Assembly (NCBI GenBank): GCA_024636975.1
Contig: JAGXGA010000019.1
Location: forward strand, 62,001-126,000
Origin: Mariniphaga sp.
GTDB taxonomy: Bacteria > Bacteroidota > Bacteroidia > Bacteroidales > Prolixibacteraceae
Length of the DNA: 64,000 nt
Reading direction: 5' to 3'
Shown here piece after piece: positions 54,825 through 64,000 of this stretch (the first letter of the stretch is position 1; each line of letters starts with the position of its first letter). Made by a program: the position numbers and the translations under genes. The notes under the pieces are model-generated. The model ran no database searches. It saw only the letters and a program-made list of their open reading frames with translations, and was not told the DNA's origin.

Positions 54825-57206
54825 ATGAAATTTGTTTTCAATATACTGTTAATTATACTGTTAACCTTCTCCGTAAAAGCACAGCAGGCCTCCCTCAAAG
54901 GGCGTGTAGTTGATGCTGTAAGTAACGAGCCCTTACCTTTTGTAAACCTCATCATATCGGGTACATCCATTGGGACTACCTCCGATCTGGATGGTAACTT
55001 TTTAATAACCGGTCTTGAACCCGGGTTCGTCCGGGTAGAAGCATCGTTTGTAGGCTACCAGCGAACCGTTTCGTCGGAAGTTGAAGTCACTGCCTCCTCA
55101 ATCAATACAATTGAAATTGCCATGGAAGAACAAAACGAGCAAATTGATGAAGTAACTGTTACTGCTTCACCATTTCGCAAGACAGAGGAAAGCCCCGTTT
55201 CATTGCGCAGCATTGGTATTGGGGAAATAGAAAAAAGTCCGGGCGCCAATCGCGATATTTCCAAAGTAATCCAGTCGTTTCCGGGCGTCCAGTCCACTCC
55301 AGCTTTCCGTAATGATGTAATTATCAGAGGTGGCGGTCCTTCCGAAAGCAAGTTCTATCTTGATGGCGTTGAGGTACCTTTTATCAACCATTTTGCCACG
55401 CAGGGAGCTTCAGGAGGCCCCGTTGGTATTATTAATGCCGATTTTTTACGTGAGGTGAATTATTATTCAGGTGCTTTCCCTGCCAACCGCGGAAATGCAC
55501 TGAGTGGTGTGCTTGAATTCTTCCAGATCGACGGCAACACGGACAAGCTTAAATTCCAGGGGACACTGGGCGCCTCCGAGGTAGGAGCTACATTTGATGG
55601 CCCGATAAATGAAAAAACTACTTTTGTATTTTCCGCCCGCCGCTCCTACCTGCAATTTCTTTTTAGTTTACTTGAACTCCCTTTCCTGCCAAATTTTACC
55701 GACATGCAGTTTAAGGTGCGTTCGCGCCTCGATAAAAAAAATGAAATCACCTTTATTGGATTAGGTGCCATCGACGTTTTCGACCTTAACCTGGGGATAG
55801 ATGATCCGGATGACCAGCAAAGTTTTATCCTGAGCCAGATACCGGTAAATGAACAGTGGAACTATACGCTCGGAGCAGTATATAAGCATTTCAGGGAAAA
55901 CAGTTTTCAAACGGCTGTGTTAAGCAGAAGTCATTTAAATAATAAAGCTTATAAATACTTCGATAACGACGACAGTTCCGAAGACAATAAAATACTCAAT
56001 TATTTATCGCAGGAAATTGAAAATAAACTGCGTCTTGAAAATTCATCCCGCATCAACGGATATAAGCTGAATTTTGGAGCAAACCTTGATTTTGTTACTT
56101 ATACCAACGATACCGAGCAAAGGCGATTTTATAATGGTGAAATAATTAACGTAGATTACAATACATCACTTGACCTGGTAAAATGGGGATTGTTTGCCCA
56201 GGCGAGCAAAGACCTGTTCAGCGAGCGACTGTTGCTGTCGTTGGGTTTCAGGGCCGATGCCAACAATTATTCGCAAAGCATGAATAACCTGCTGGAGCAA
56301 TTTTCTCCGCGTTTTTCGGCTTCTTACAGTTTAATCAGCCAATGGAGCCTGAACTTCAATACCGGAAGGTATTTTCAGTTGCCTCCCTATACAACACTTG
56401 GATTTAAACAGAACGATATCCTGGTAAACAGGGAAAACAACCTGACTTACATCATGGCCGACCACCTCATAGGCGGACTGGAATACCGCCCCAAACAAAC
56501 AGTGCTTTTTACACTCGAGGGATTTTGGAAAGGGTACAGCAATTATCCCTATTCTATAAGGGACCAGATTAGTCTGGCCAACAAAGGAGCTGACTTTGGG
56601 GTTGTAGGCGATGAGGAAGTTCGATCCACAGCGGAGGGCCGTGCATTTGGCGCTGAATTTCAGGCACGGGTGAATGCCCCAGGAGGATTTAACTTTAATC
56701 TTTCCTATACACTTGTCCGAAGTGAATTCTTAAACGGTACCAACCAATACATTCCTACCGGATGGGATGCCCGGCATTTGCTGAACATCACCTCGACTAC
56801 CGAATTGAAAAAAGGTTGGCGCGTTGGCGGAAGATGGCGTTTTGTAGGCGGATTGCCCTATACACCATACGATATGGAACGAACGGCTTTAGTTGAAGCC
56901 TGGAATTTATCAGGTAGCCCGTACTTCGATTTTACAAAACTTAACTCAAAGCGTTTTGATCCTTTTCACCAGTTGGATCTCAGGGTTGATAAATCATTTT
57001 ACCTTAACCGGTTAACTGCCAAATTTTATATCGACATTCAAAACCTGTATAATTTTCAGGCTGAACAGCAGGATCTAATTGTACGTGATACCGATGACAA
57101 CGGAAACTTCATCTTAACCGATAACGGTACTCGCTACCAGCTGCGTAGGGTTGAAAACACTTCGGGAACTGTACTTCCAACACTGGGGATAATTCTTGAA
57201 TTTTAA
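54825..57206 (+). CDS. TonB-dependent receptor with carboxypeptidase-regulatory domain
   Basis: A 793-residue outer-membrane importer. Seen: a signal peptide ending near VKAQQ, a CarboxypepD_reg-like domain (about 23-100, LKGRVVDAVSNEPLPFVNLII), the plug (about 125-235, with RNDVIIRGGGPSESKFYLDGVEVP and GVLEF), then the beta barrel to the C-terminal strand ending in Phe (LGIILEF). There is no SusD partner next to it, so it is not a typical polysaccharide-utilisation pair; the ligand is unknown. Confidence 0.9.
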   Translation: MKFVFNILLIILLTFSVKAQQASLKGRVVDAVSNEPLPFVNLIISGTSIGTTSDLDGNFLITGLEPGFVRVEASFVGYQRTVSSEVEVTASSINTIEIAMEEQNEQIDEVTVTASPFRKTEESPVSLRSIGIGEIEKSPGANRDISKVIQSFPGVQSTPAFRNDVIIRGGGPSESKFYLDGVEVPFINHFATQGASGGPVGIINADFLREVNYYSGAFPANRGNALSGVLEFFQIDGNTDKLKFQGTLGASEVGATFDGPINEKTTFVFSARRSYLQFLFSLLELPFLPNFTDMQFKVRSRLDKKNEITFIGLGAIDVFDLNLGIDDPDDQQSFILSQIPVNEQWNYTLGAVYKHFRENSFQTAVLSRSHLNNKAYKYFDNDDSSEDNKILNYLSQEIENKLRLENSSRINGYKLNFGANLDFVTYTNDTEQRRFYNGEIINVDYNTSLDLVKWGLFAQASKDLFSERLLLSLGFRADANNYSQSMNNLLEQFSPRFSASYSLISQWSLNFNTGRYFQLPPYTTLGFKQNDILVNRENNLTYIMADHLIGGLEYRPKQTVLFTLEGFWKGYSNYPYSIRDQISLANKGADFGVVGDEEVRSTAEGRAFGAEFQARVNAPGGFNFNLSYTLVRSEFLNGTNQYIPTGWDARHLLNITSTTELKKGWRVGGRWRFVGGLPYTPYDMERTALVEAWNLSGSPYFDFTKLNSKRFDPFHQLDLRVDKSFYLNRLTAKFYIDIQNLYNFQAEQQDLIVRDTDDNGNFILTDNGTRYQLRRVENTSGTVLPTLGIILEF

Positions 57207-57326
57207 ATATCCGGTTTCCACCAGCATTTTCAGTCACAAATTGATTTGAAAGCAGAAATTACCAGCATCTTTTTGCATAATGTAAATAACAATTTGTAAA
57301 TCGCACTATCAAAAAAAGATCAGGTT

Positions 57327-58286
57327 ATGCTCTGCATTCAACTAAAAACCAGGAACTCCTTTTATTGCCTGGCAGCCGAAGAATATCTGCTTAAAAATTT
57401 TTCGGAGGATATATTTCTGCTCTGGCAAAGTGAGAATACGGTTGTGGTGGGAAAGCACCAGAACGCTATGGCAGAAATCAATTATCCATACGTACACAGG
57501 AACGGAATTCGTGTAGCCCGGCGTATTTCAGGTGGTGGTACTGTTTATCACGATGAAGGAAATGTAAATTTCGGATACATCTTAAATGTTTCGGGCCCTT
57601 CTGAAATCAGCTTCACACGTTTCATGAAACCAATAATTGAAGCCCTGGGAAAACTGGATGTGCAGGCAGAAACTTCAGGCAGAAACGATTTGCTTGTGGC
57701 TGGGAAAAAAATCTCGGGCAATGCCGAGCATATATTTAAAAACCGTGTTCTGCACCACGGCACCTTGCTGTATAATTCCAACCTTGAAACACTTGGAAAC
57801 TCCATTAAAGTTGTTCCGGACATATACCACGATAAGGCTGTCCAGTCAAAGCGAAGTGTTGTAACCAATATCCTTCCATTTCTAAAAAAAACACTGACAC
57901 TAGATGAATTCATTGCCTTTTTCATGAACTTTCATCTTGCTGAATCCGGGAACTCAGTTTATGAGATAACTGAGCATGATAATCAGAATATCAGAAAGCT
58001 TGAAGAAGAAAAGTTTAATACCTGGGAATGGAATTTTGGTTATTCTCCCAAGTATACTTTTCAGAAAGAAAGTCGTTTTAACGGTAAAAGCCTGACTGTT
58101 GAGTTAAAGGTAGAAAAAGGCATTGTTTCTGAAGCCACTGTTTCAGGCGATTTCTTTTCAACAGAGGAATCAACAGTACTAAATGGATCCCTGCAGGGAG
58201 AAAGGCATTCCTATACAGAAATCTACAAAAAGCTAAAGGAAATCCAACCAATTGTACCCGAGGATTTGTTATTTGCCTTCTTTTAA
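57327..58286 (+). CDS. lplA: Lipoate-protein ligase A
   Basis: Attaches free lipoate to E2 and GcvH domains through a lipoyl-AMP. 319 residues. Seen: VVVGKHQNAMAEI, RRISGGGTVYHDEGNVNF, GRNDLLVAGKKISGNAEH and HHGTLLYN, the adenylation-pocket signatures. The C-terminal accessory domain is present (about 245-319). Confidence 0.93.
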   Translation: MLCIQLKTRNSFYCLAAEEYLLKNFSEDIFLLWQSENTVVVGKHQNAMAEINYPYVHRNGIRVARRISGGGTVYHDEGNVNFGYILNVSGPSEISFTRFMKPIIEALGKLDVQAETSGRNDLLVAGKKISGNAEHIFKNRVLHHGTLLYNSNLETLGNSIKVVPDIYHDKAVQSKRSVVTNILPFLKKTLTLDEFIAFFMNFHLAESGNSVYEITEHDNQNIRKLEEEKFNTWEWNFGYSPKYTFQKESRFNGKSLTVELKVEKGIVSEATVSGDFFSTEESTVLNGSLQGERHSYTEIYKKLKEIQPIVPEDLLFAFF

Positions 58287-58441
58287 TTTAAAGTTTCAGA
58301 GCACTTAAGCTGTTATTAATCAAAAATCTATCTTCGGGAAAAATCTTGATCTTGTAATCCGGCAGAAATAGCTGCCCTACTTCCATTCACAGCATCATAA
58401 TTAACATGTTCATGTTATCCACCTATCAAATTCATGTTATG

Positions 58442-58540
58442 TTCGTATTTAATTCGTATTAAACTCTGATCAATTTCGAAAAATCGCGAATTTAATGCGA
58501 GTTTAATACGAATTAACCCCGAATAAATCCCGAATTTAAC
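58442..58540. repeat. Inverted array of nine 11-bp units
   Basis: The stretch divides into 11-bp units: TTCGTATTTAA, TTCGTATTAAA, CTCTGATCAAT, TTCGAAAAATC, then inverted GCGAATTTAAT, GCGAGTTTAAT, ACGAATTAACC, CCGAATAAATC, CCGAATTTAAC. A perfect 16-bp inverted repeat joins 58451-58466 and 58499-58514. The period, the flip in the middle and the TTAA-rich units match the array at 23054-23163, though the bases differ. I do not recognise the element. Confidence 0.8.
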
Positions 58541-58903
58541 TTGCAGCTGATATACCCGAAAAATGGTACAACATGAAAGAAATAGGTTAGTAAATTATCC
58601 GAATTGTAGAATTTTTTCAGAACGTTCAATTCCGGGAAACCGTTTGGTGTAAACCATGCAGGAGATCATTTTGAGGAGTGAAATAAATTACTGATCCTGT
58701 CAGCATACAGCACATTAAAAGGCAATAATGCACTTAAAGCACACCTATTGATTTTTTTTTGGGGCCCGAAAAAGTGTTTGCAATAAAACAGGGATAAAAC
58801 GGAACAATGAATCAGGAAAGGAGGTACTAACCGGGCAACAGAAAGTCATACAGGCGAAAACGAACCAGCCGTTTTTTTCGCAAATAAAAAAAGAAACAAA
58901 AAA

Positions 58904-58945
58904 AACACTGAGAAGCAAACCATTTCTGTTTTACCTCCCAGTGTT
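58904..58945 (-). terminator. Terminator after trpB2
   Basis: On the minus strand AACACTG and CAGTGTT (plus 58939-58945 and 58904-58910) form a 7-bp stem with a long loop, followed by a T tract of seven. It is 16 bp past the trpB2 stop. Confidence 0.6.
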
Positions 58946-58960
58946 ATTGCTGTTTAAAAA

Positions 58961-60337
58961 CTATTTTGGCCGCGGATAGCCTTCAACCTCTCTCAGGTTG
59001 TTGGCAATTTCCGATTCGGGGTATTCAAAGTCAGTCAATTGTCCTGACATATATTTATCATAGCCAACAAGGTCCATAAGTCCATGACCGCTAAAGTTGA
59101 ACAGGATAACTTTTTCCTTGCCTTCTTCTTTTGCCTTTTTTGCCTCACGGATCGCCGATGCAATAGCATGGGTTGTTTCAGGTGCAGGAATAATCCCTTC
59201 GGTTTTGGAAAATAACAATCCCGCTTCAAAACATTCGCTTTGATGAATAGCCTGTGCTTCCATCAGTCCGTCTTTCAGGGCAGCACTAACCAGGGGCGAC
59301 ATACCATGATAGCGCAAACCGCCTGCATGTATGGGTGCTGGAATAAACGAATGCCCGAGACTGTACATAGGCAGCAACGGAGTCATTTTGGCTACATCGC
59401 CATGATCGTATATAAACGGAGCTTTGGTCAGGGTAGGACAGCTAAAAGGCTCTGCACCGATTATCTGAATATCGGCACCATTTATTTTATCGTACATAAA
59501 CGGGAATGAAATACCGGCAAAGTTGCTTCCTCCACCACAGCAGCCAATCACTACATCGGGCTTCTTAATGCCCACTTTGGCCAGCTGCTTTTTGGCTTCC
59601 AGTCCAATAATGGTTTGGTGGAGCATGACATGGTTCAAAACCGAGCCAAGCGAATAACGGGTTCCTCCGGTAGGATCGGTGACAGCCGCTTCAATAGCTT
59701 CTGATATGGCTATTCCCAGACTTCCGGGTGTATCGGGATATTTTTCCAGGATATTCCTTCCTGCCTGCGTTTCGGTACTTGGGCTTGAAATGCAGGTGCC
59801 TCCCCAGGTCTGCATCATCATTTTCCGGAAAGGTTTCTGGTCGAAACTTACGCGCACCATAAAAACCTTGCATTCGATGCCACCAAGTTGGGCACAGGCA
59901 TACGAAAGGGCCGAACCCCACTGACCGGCTCCAGTTTCGGTAGTCAGTTTTTTAATGCCAAACTCTTTATTATACCATGCTTGTGCTATGGCCGTATTGG
60001 GTTTATGACTTCCGGCAGGCGAAACACTTTCATTTTTATAGAAAATTTTTGCCGGTGTGCCCAGGGCTGCTTCCAGTTCATAGGCACGAATCAACGGACT
60101 TGGCCTCCACTGAACAAGGATATCGCGGATACCTTGTGGGATATCAATCCACCGCTCCTGGCTTACTTCCTGCTCGATCAGGTTCATTGGGAAAACCGGG
60201 GCAAGCATTTCTGGTGTTACAGGTTTTCCGTCGGGCCCCAGCGGTGGGTTAAGTGGGGTTGGCAGGTCAGGTGCCAGGTTATACCATTGCTTTGGCATTT
60301 CCGATTCATCAAGATAAATTTTCTTTTGTTTGGCCAT
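58961..60337 (-). CDS. trpB2: Tryptophan synthase beta chain, TrpB2 type
   Basis: PLP enzyme joining indole (or a related acceptor) and serine to tryptophan. 458 residues. Seen: the TrpB2-specific N-terminus with [24 protein letters not shown], the PLP lysine in GSHKPNTA (Lys112), [11 protein letters not shown], and the phosphate-binding [10 protein letters not shown]. This long form differs from TrpB1; no trpA or other trp gene is adjacent. Its leader carries a Trp-rich short peptide and a terminator (separate entries). Confidence 0.93.
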   Translation of the reverse strand: MAKQKKIYLDESEMPKQWYNLAPDLPTPLNPPLGPDGKPVTPEMLAPVFPMNLIEQEVSQERWIDIPQGIRDILVQWRPSPLIRAYELEAALGTPAKIFYKNESVSPAGSHKPNTAIAQAWYNKEFGIKKLTTETGAGQWGSALSYACAQLGGIECKVFMVRVSFDQKPFRKMMMQTWGGTCISSPSTETQAGRNILEKYPDTPGSLGIAISEAIEAAVTDPTGGTRYSLGSVLNHVMLHQTIIGLEAKKQLAKVGIKKPDVVIGCCGGGSNFAGISFPFMYDKINGADIQIIGAEPFSCPTLTKAPFIYDHGDVAKMTPLLPMYSLGHSFIPAPIHAGGLRYHGMSPLVSAALKDGLMEAQAIHQSECFEAGLLFSKTEGIIPAPETTHAIASAIREAKKAKEEGKEKVILFNFSGHGLMDLVGYDKYMSGQLTDFEYPESEIANNLREVEGYPRPK

Positions 60338-60365
60338 AATTCTTTTTTTTTAAAAATCTTACAAT

Positions 60366-60402
60366 AAAAAAGGGATTTGCTGCATATACAACAAATCCCT
60401 TT
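60366..60402 (-). terminator. Attenuator-type terminator in the trpB2 leader
   Basis: On the minus strand AAAGGGATTTG and CAAATCCCTTT (plus 60392-60402 and 60369-60379) form an 11-bp stem with a 12-nt loop, followed by a T6 tract. It ends 29 bp before the trpB2 ATG, so it would stop transcription before the gene. A second hairpin (plus 60402-60423: TCAC-GGGCA with TGTCC-GGTGA on minus, one bulge) abuts it and overlaps the leader-peptide stop, a possible competing structure. Confidence 0.8.
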
Positions 60403-60411
60403 CACCGGACA

Positions 60412-60501
60412 TTATGCCCGTGAATTCAATATCTGCTCATGCGCTTCCATTTTAATGTTGCGCCAATTCCATTCCTTACCATATAAAGGCATCTGATACA
60501 T
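60412..60501 (-). CDS. Trp-containing leader peptide of trpB2
   Basis: A 29-codon frame, ATG at 60501 to TAA at 60412-60414, too short for usual gene calling. Residues 10-14 are E-W-N-W-R: two TGG codons separated by one codon. It is placed between a candidate promoter (-7 at 60573-60580) and the terminator at 60366-60402. This is the layout of ribosome-mediated trp attenuators: low charged tRNA-Trp would stall the ribosome at the TGG codons and change folding downstream. No clear ribosome-binding site is seen, normal for this phylum. Confidence 0.65.
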   Translation of the reverse strand: MYQMPLYGKEWNWRNIKMEAHEQILNSRA

Positions 60502-60572
60502 GCTCAATTTTTTTCAGTCGCAGTAAAACTAATTATATTTTCCTTTTAACCTTGGTTTTAAGCGGTTTTTTT

Positions 60573-60580
60573 CAAAGGTA
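60573..60580 (-). promoter_or_regulatory. Candidate -7 element of the trpB2 leader transcript
   Basis: TACCTTTG on the minus strand is a perfect TAnnTTTG. Upstream, TTG about 23 bp away may be part of a -33 element, slightly far. Transcription would begin near 60566, about 65 nt before the leader peptide ATG. Confidence 0.5.
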
Positions 60581-60645
60581 TTTATTTTTCTGATTCTGTC
60601 AGTCAATTATTTAAATAAAAAACGACAGGTTTTGATTCAATTTAT

Positions 60646-62019
60646 TTAAAAATAAATCTGTGTTTGCAGAATTACCTGTCCTTTGTATTCGCTGATTCGG
60701 TTTTGGTTTTCTGACAGCATGTAAATCGGACGGGAGGAATACTGCAGTGTCCACTTCATATTGTGTCCATACATAAGCCAGTTCATTCCGGCATCGTACT
60801 GAAGTGAAGCCTGATCGAGGGCGTCAAAATTTTTCCAGGTAAATGCAGCAAAAGGTTGAATACGGTTATGAAATCCATTGCCGGGCAACATATAACCAAA
60901 CTCACCCCGCACAATGTGCCCGGTGCCAATTTCCCATTCGCTGTTTCCATGTCCCTGGGGGAGCGCAAGGTTTGCTGCCATTTTAGAAACATTCATCTTC
61001 CCCATAGCTCTCAGATAGTCTGGCCCGAAGAAATTGTAGTAATAGCCAAGGTAGGAAGTAAACGCACCGGAGTTATTAAGTGGGACATCAACAAAAACAT
61101 CAACAGCCGCAAGAAAGACATCACTTATTTGGGATGGAAAGTAATCGGCAAATTGAGGGAGCAGATGTTCCGACCCGGCAGCAATTAGTGTAGCTGCCAG
61201 AATCGGGTCGACAGTTGATAAATCTTTTTCAGCCTCCACCAGCATAGCTTCCGGATGATAATAAAAACCGGCTCCTATGTTTACCAGTTTCTGCCTTCCA
61301 AGGTTATTCATTGTCATATAAGGAAAAAGCGTAATGTCCCGATCAAAAAACTGCCATGAGAAATAGCCTTTAAAGGCCAGGTTTTCATTGATCCGTTCGG
61401 TAGTTACCGGTGTTGACAGCTCATTGATTCCGGTTTCAAAAGGTTTTACCACTGATACACGATAATGTAGTTTATCAAGCGTACCTTTGGCATAAATTCC
61501 CAGCTGCCTTCCGGCAAAATCAAAAGTCCCACCTACCGGATATGCAAAGCCGGGGTTATCAACCACAAGGAATTCAAGCAGTTTAGCATTGTTGTAGCGT
61601 GAAACCCCATTCCAGGTGGTTAAGCCGAATCCCAGATGAAGTTTATCTTTTGCAAGGATGTATTCCGTTTGGGCATTTAAAAGATTGAGACCCTTATTTT
61701 TAGAGAGGTAGGTCAGGCCATCGTAACCTATTTGGGTATAAATAAAAACCTTATCCATTAAATACGTGTAAAAAATCAACCTGCTGCGACGTATCCCCAG
61801 ATCGTAATCGGGATATTGAGCCACCCCATTTTGATCGGGATTGTTTTGAATGTACCGGGTCCAGATCTGGTTTACAGCCACGATTCCTGCATACGAAGTT
61901 TTGTCTTCCGAAAGATACCAACGGAGGTTAGGTTTTACCTGCTCTTCCTGTGCCCATAAGTTGGAACAGGAAAAATTTAATAAAATCAATAAAAGAATTG
62001 CCTTATAAATATAATGCAT
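60646..62019 (-). CDS. Outer-membrane porin (phosphate-selective-porin-like)
   Basis: A 457-residue exported barrel. Seen: a signal peptide ending near NLWAQ, WTRYIQNNPD, YDLGIRRSRLIFYTYLMDKVFIYTQIG (a landmark of OprP/OprO-like porins of Bacteroidota), alternating strands, and a C-terminal aromatic end (TQIYF). Substrate is unknown. It follows the GHL6-type gene by 54 bp and may be co-transcribed with it. Confidence 0.8.
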   Translation of the reverse strand: MHYIYKAILLLILLNFSCSNLWAQEEQVKPNLRWYLSEDKTSYAGIVAVNQIWTRYIQNNPDQNGVAQYPDYDLGIRRSRLIFYTYLMDKVFIYTQIGYDGLTYLSKNKGLNLLNAQTEYILAKDKLHLGFGLTTWNGVSRYNNAKLLEFLVVDNPGFAYPVGGTFDFAGRQLGIYAKGTLDKLHYRVSVVKPFETGINELSTPVTTERINENLAFKGYFSWQFFDRDITLFPYMTMNNLGRQKLVNIGAGFYYHPEAMLVEAEKDLSTVDPILAATLIAAGSEHLLPQFADYFPSQISDVFLAAVDVFVDVPLNNSGAFTSYLGYYYNFFGPDYLRAMGKMNVSKMAANLALPQGHGNSEWEIGTGHIVRGEFGYMLPGNGFHNRIQPFAAFTWKNFDALDQASLQYDAGMNWLMYGHNMKWTLQYSSRPIYMLSENQNRISEYKGQVILQTQIYF

Positions 62020-62073
62020 ATCAATTGTATTACCCGGTTTTCAGGTCCAAAAATAAATAAATGTGGTTTTAAA

Positions 62074-64000
62074 CTAATAATCGATTAAAATTATATCGTA
62101 AGAATTAATATCCGGCACAGTAATTTCGATCGCATTTCCAGCAATAGTACGAAATGGGAGTGCATTCCCATCCGATAATCGTTTGACCGTACGAACAGGT
62201 TTTTCGGGGTAGAAACTTATTTTGATATCTCTTACCTCTATTGGTGTATGAAAGGCATTTCCCAGCTGTCCGGAATGGTTGAGCAGGGCAAACCATTCAA
62301 AATCGTCGTTCCTGCTTTTTTGACGGGACAATTCAACAAGCGGTGTAGCCGAAATTTTAACATCCTGTTCGTAATTCAGCAACCTGGACAGGGCGCTCAT
62401 TACAAGGGCAGCATGACCATAATGCCGGGTATGATGATATAGAGAACCGATAAGGAACGTAAAAAAAGCTGTTTTGCCTTTTTTGTATTCATTCACTACA
62501 AGCCCGGGAATATTTGTCACTTCAGTGTAATAGGTTTTCTCGGGAGGTCCGATCATTGCCGGTGGAATAAACCCAAGCAGGCTTTCTGCTCCATCGAGAG
62601 GATTACAGTGAAGCCCCTTCTCCCAGCAATAAACCAGGTCGAGCCCATTGAAAACGGAATCTTGTAAAAGTTTTTTATCTTTTTCAAAAATCCTGTAATA
62701 AGTTCCCTGTTCTTTTTCGAATTGGCTGTATTGTTTCTCTACCCCCAGGAAATTCAGCGAAAGATGGTTAAGCGGCGTCCCATTTTCATCTTTTGTGGAA
62801 GAGAATCCTGTAACCAGAAGCTTCCCCCCGCCGGCAACATATGCTTCAAGTGTTTCGCACTGCCTATGGCTTAACCTGCTGATTTCCGGCAACACGATTA
62901 CCTTATAACTTTCCAATTCTCTTGGAATATCTTCTGAATCAATGCACCAGTGTTCCATTACATCAAACAGAATGTGGTTTTCGGTAAGAATTTCAAACAA
63001 GCCTTTATATTCCTTATCCGACAGGCCATCATGCAGTACCAGTACCTCATTGCCTGAAACTGTATGATGCAGGTACTTTTCATTTTTTTTATGAAACCTG
63101 AAGACATCCTTAACATTCTTCAGAACAGTGCGGTCTTCCAGATTATCGAGACGGCCTATGCAGTAAAAATCAGGTCCGGCACCATACATTATATTCTGAA
63201 ACAAACGCTGCTGTGTGAGCCAGCGAGCATCGGCTGCATGCCGTGCGGGATATCCGTAAAAATGCACTGCCGCATTGCTTACCTGTTTGTCCTTCCAGGA
63301 GCCCACTGCACTTTTTACGTTATGCCCCGATTGATATTCCCATGGAACGAAATCATCATATAAGGCGGCATGTGAATTGGATTCCTTCCTGTAAAAATCG
63401 GTTCCGGCATGTGTATAGGTGCTGATGGCAATGTGGTTTCCAAATGATTTAATAAGATCGTGAATCCTGATAAACAATTCATTGGAGGTTTCACTTTTAA
63501 ACTGCTGGTATTTCCTGTAAACCGGGTCTTCAGTATCTTCTTTAACCGGCAGGTCCATTCCTCCCGACCAGCTGGCAAACCGTTTGCGACAGGCATTCGA
63601 CTGGCAAATTCCATGATAATGATTGCTGTAATCGCGTACCTGGTAACCAATCATATTGAAGAATACCCCATCCAGGGGAAACCTGCTTAATGCTTCATCC
63701 AAAATAGCAAGCGAATATTCCTGCTGATATCCTCCGTTGACACAGGTATGCACCTGCCCGTTATAATTAACTGTTTTATGGGCAAGGTTTTTATAAAGCC
63801 ATTCCGGCTGTTGTGCTGCCAGTTGCTCATTAAGCTTACTGAAATCGAACCGTCCGATTACCCTTATTCCTTCCTGATGCAAACGTTCTGTTACCTCACT
63901 GATCATATCAAACCGAAGGTTAGGATTCTGAAACTGATAATCAAGATCTGTATAGTAATTGGCCACAATTCCTCCTACATTAATCAGGACAATATTTGCA
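62074..64000 (-). CDS. GHL6-type putative glycoside hydrolase, 5' end outside window
   Basis: At least 642 residues; the frame stays open to the window edge (GANIVLINVGGIVA-like start continues upstream of a GTG at 63966). Seen: an N-terminal TIM-barrel-like region (YYTDLDYQFQNPNLRFDMI, GVFFNMIGYQ, AISTYTHAGTDFYRKES), then a glutamine-amidotransferase-like trimerisation domain (about 300-430 of the visible part, KVIVLPEISRLSHRQCETLEAYVAGGGKLLVTGF) as in GH42-like enzymes, and a beta-rich C-terminus. The class is known mostly from sequence; substrate unknown. Confidence 0.8.
   Translation of the reverse strand, partial: ANIVLINVGGIVANYYTDLDYQFQNPNLRFDMISEVTERLHQEGIRVIGRFDFSKLNEQLAAQQPEWLYKNLAHKTVNYNGQVHTCVNGGYQQEYSLAILDEALSRFPLDGVFFNMIGYQVRDYSNHYHGICQSNACRKRFASWSGGMDLPVKEDTEDPVYRKYQQFKSETSNELFIRIHDLIKSFGNHIAISTYTHAGTDFYRKESNSHAALYDDFVPWEYQSGHNVKSAVGSWKDKQVSNAAVHFYGYPARHAADARWLTQQRLFQNIMYGAGPDFYCIGRLDNLEDRTVLKNVKDVFRFHKKNEKYLHHTVSGNEVLVLHDGLSDKEYKGLFEILTENHILFDVMEHWCIDSEDIPRELESYKVIVLPEISRLSHRQCETLEAYVAGGGKLLVTGFSSTKDENGTPLNHLSLNFLGVEKQYSQFEKEQGTYYRIFEKDKKLLQDSVFNGLDLVYCWEKGLHCNPLDGAESLLGFIPPAMIGPPEKTYYTEVTNIPGLVVNEYKKGKTAFFTFLIGSLYHHTRHYGHAALVMSALSRLLNYEQDVKISATPLVELSRQKSRNDDFEWFALLNHSGQLGNAFHTPIEVRDIKISFYPEKPVRTVKRLSDGNALPFRTIAGNAIEITVPDINSYDIILIDY

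Larger units (their letters stand above)
58287..58960. other. Intergenic region without a gene
   Basis: 674 bp. Holds the 11-bp inverted repeat array at 58442-58540, a direct repeat TTCATGTTAT (58409-58418 and 58431-58440), and the trpB2 terminator near 58904-58945. No supported coding frame. Confidence 0.7.

Overview
The window looks like a chromosomal segment of a marine or sediment-type Bacteroidota, probably order Marinilabiliales/Bacteroidales. Family-level clues are the gene pair pyrH-frr, the minus-strand order ileS-dksA-like-lspA, three lipoprotein or secreted sulfatases, a TonB-dependent receptor with an N-terminal carboxypeptidase-regulatory domain, a protein with a type IX secretion-type C-terminal domain, Tat/lipobox Gfo/Idh/MocA enzymes, and Bacteroidota-style -7 elements (TAnnTTTG). 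The genus cannot be fixed from the sequence alone. I saw no rRNA, tRNA, CRISPR array, transposase or phage module.

Layout. 1-3.1 kb: a truncated acyl-CoA synthetase, pyrH and frr. 3.4-9.4 kb (minus): a probable operon of a tetraheme cytochrome fused to a SUMF1-type domain, a Gfo/Idh/MocA protein, a GT2 polyprenyl-phosphate glycosyltransferase, a GT39-like membrane glycosyltransferase with a C-terminal TPR region, and a small membrane protein. 9.6-12.9 kb (plus): a membrane-spanning LamG/SARP-type regulator coupled to a HAD phosphatase. 12.9-22.8 kb (minus): housekeeping and vitamin genes ileS, dksA-like, lspA, cysS, ribE, a sulfatase, then a folM-folX-folK pterin cluster. 23-29.7 kb: a HEPN-MNT pair, galM, a sulfatase, rnhB, a TonB-C-domain protein and a D-lactate dehydrogenase.

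30-50 kb is the accessory heart of the window. Two neighbouring loci each encode small secreted subunits, a two-domain PapD-like periplasmic chaperone and a large outer-membrane usher-like barrel. Locus B (43.3-49.8 kb) has DUF4402-type subunits, a recognisable PapD chaperone and an usher carrying an unexpected C-terminal SPOR domain. Locus A (30.2-37.7 kb) has the same logic but a subunit family I do not recognise, a divergent chaperone and a barrel flanked by Ig-like and carboxypeptidase-regulatory-like domains. The first subunit gene of locus B and the first two of locus A lie 142-152 bp downstream of a shared GTCCCA...AGAGAC element and are each followed by a terminator, so the two loci are probably co-regulated with high expression of the leading subunits. 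Between them sit a HEAT-repeat sulfatase and a 1061-residue T9SS-type adhesin.

50-64 kb: an AbgT transporter, an ArsR regulator, a polyprenyl synthase, a MazG-like enzyme, dtd, a lipoprotein, a TonB-dependent receptor, lplA, trpB2 with a leader peptide containing a Trp-Asn-Trp run followed by a terminator (a candidate ribosome-mediated attenuator), a porin and a truncated GHL6-type glycoside hydrolase. Two intergenic regions (23.1 kb and 58.5 kb) carry inverted arrays of 11-bp units with the same architecture, which I could not assign to a known element.
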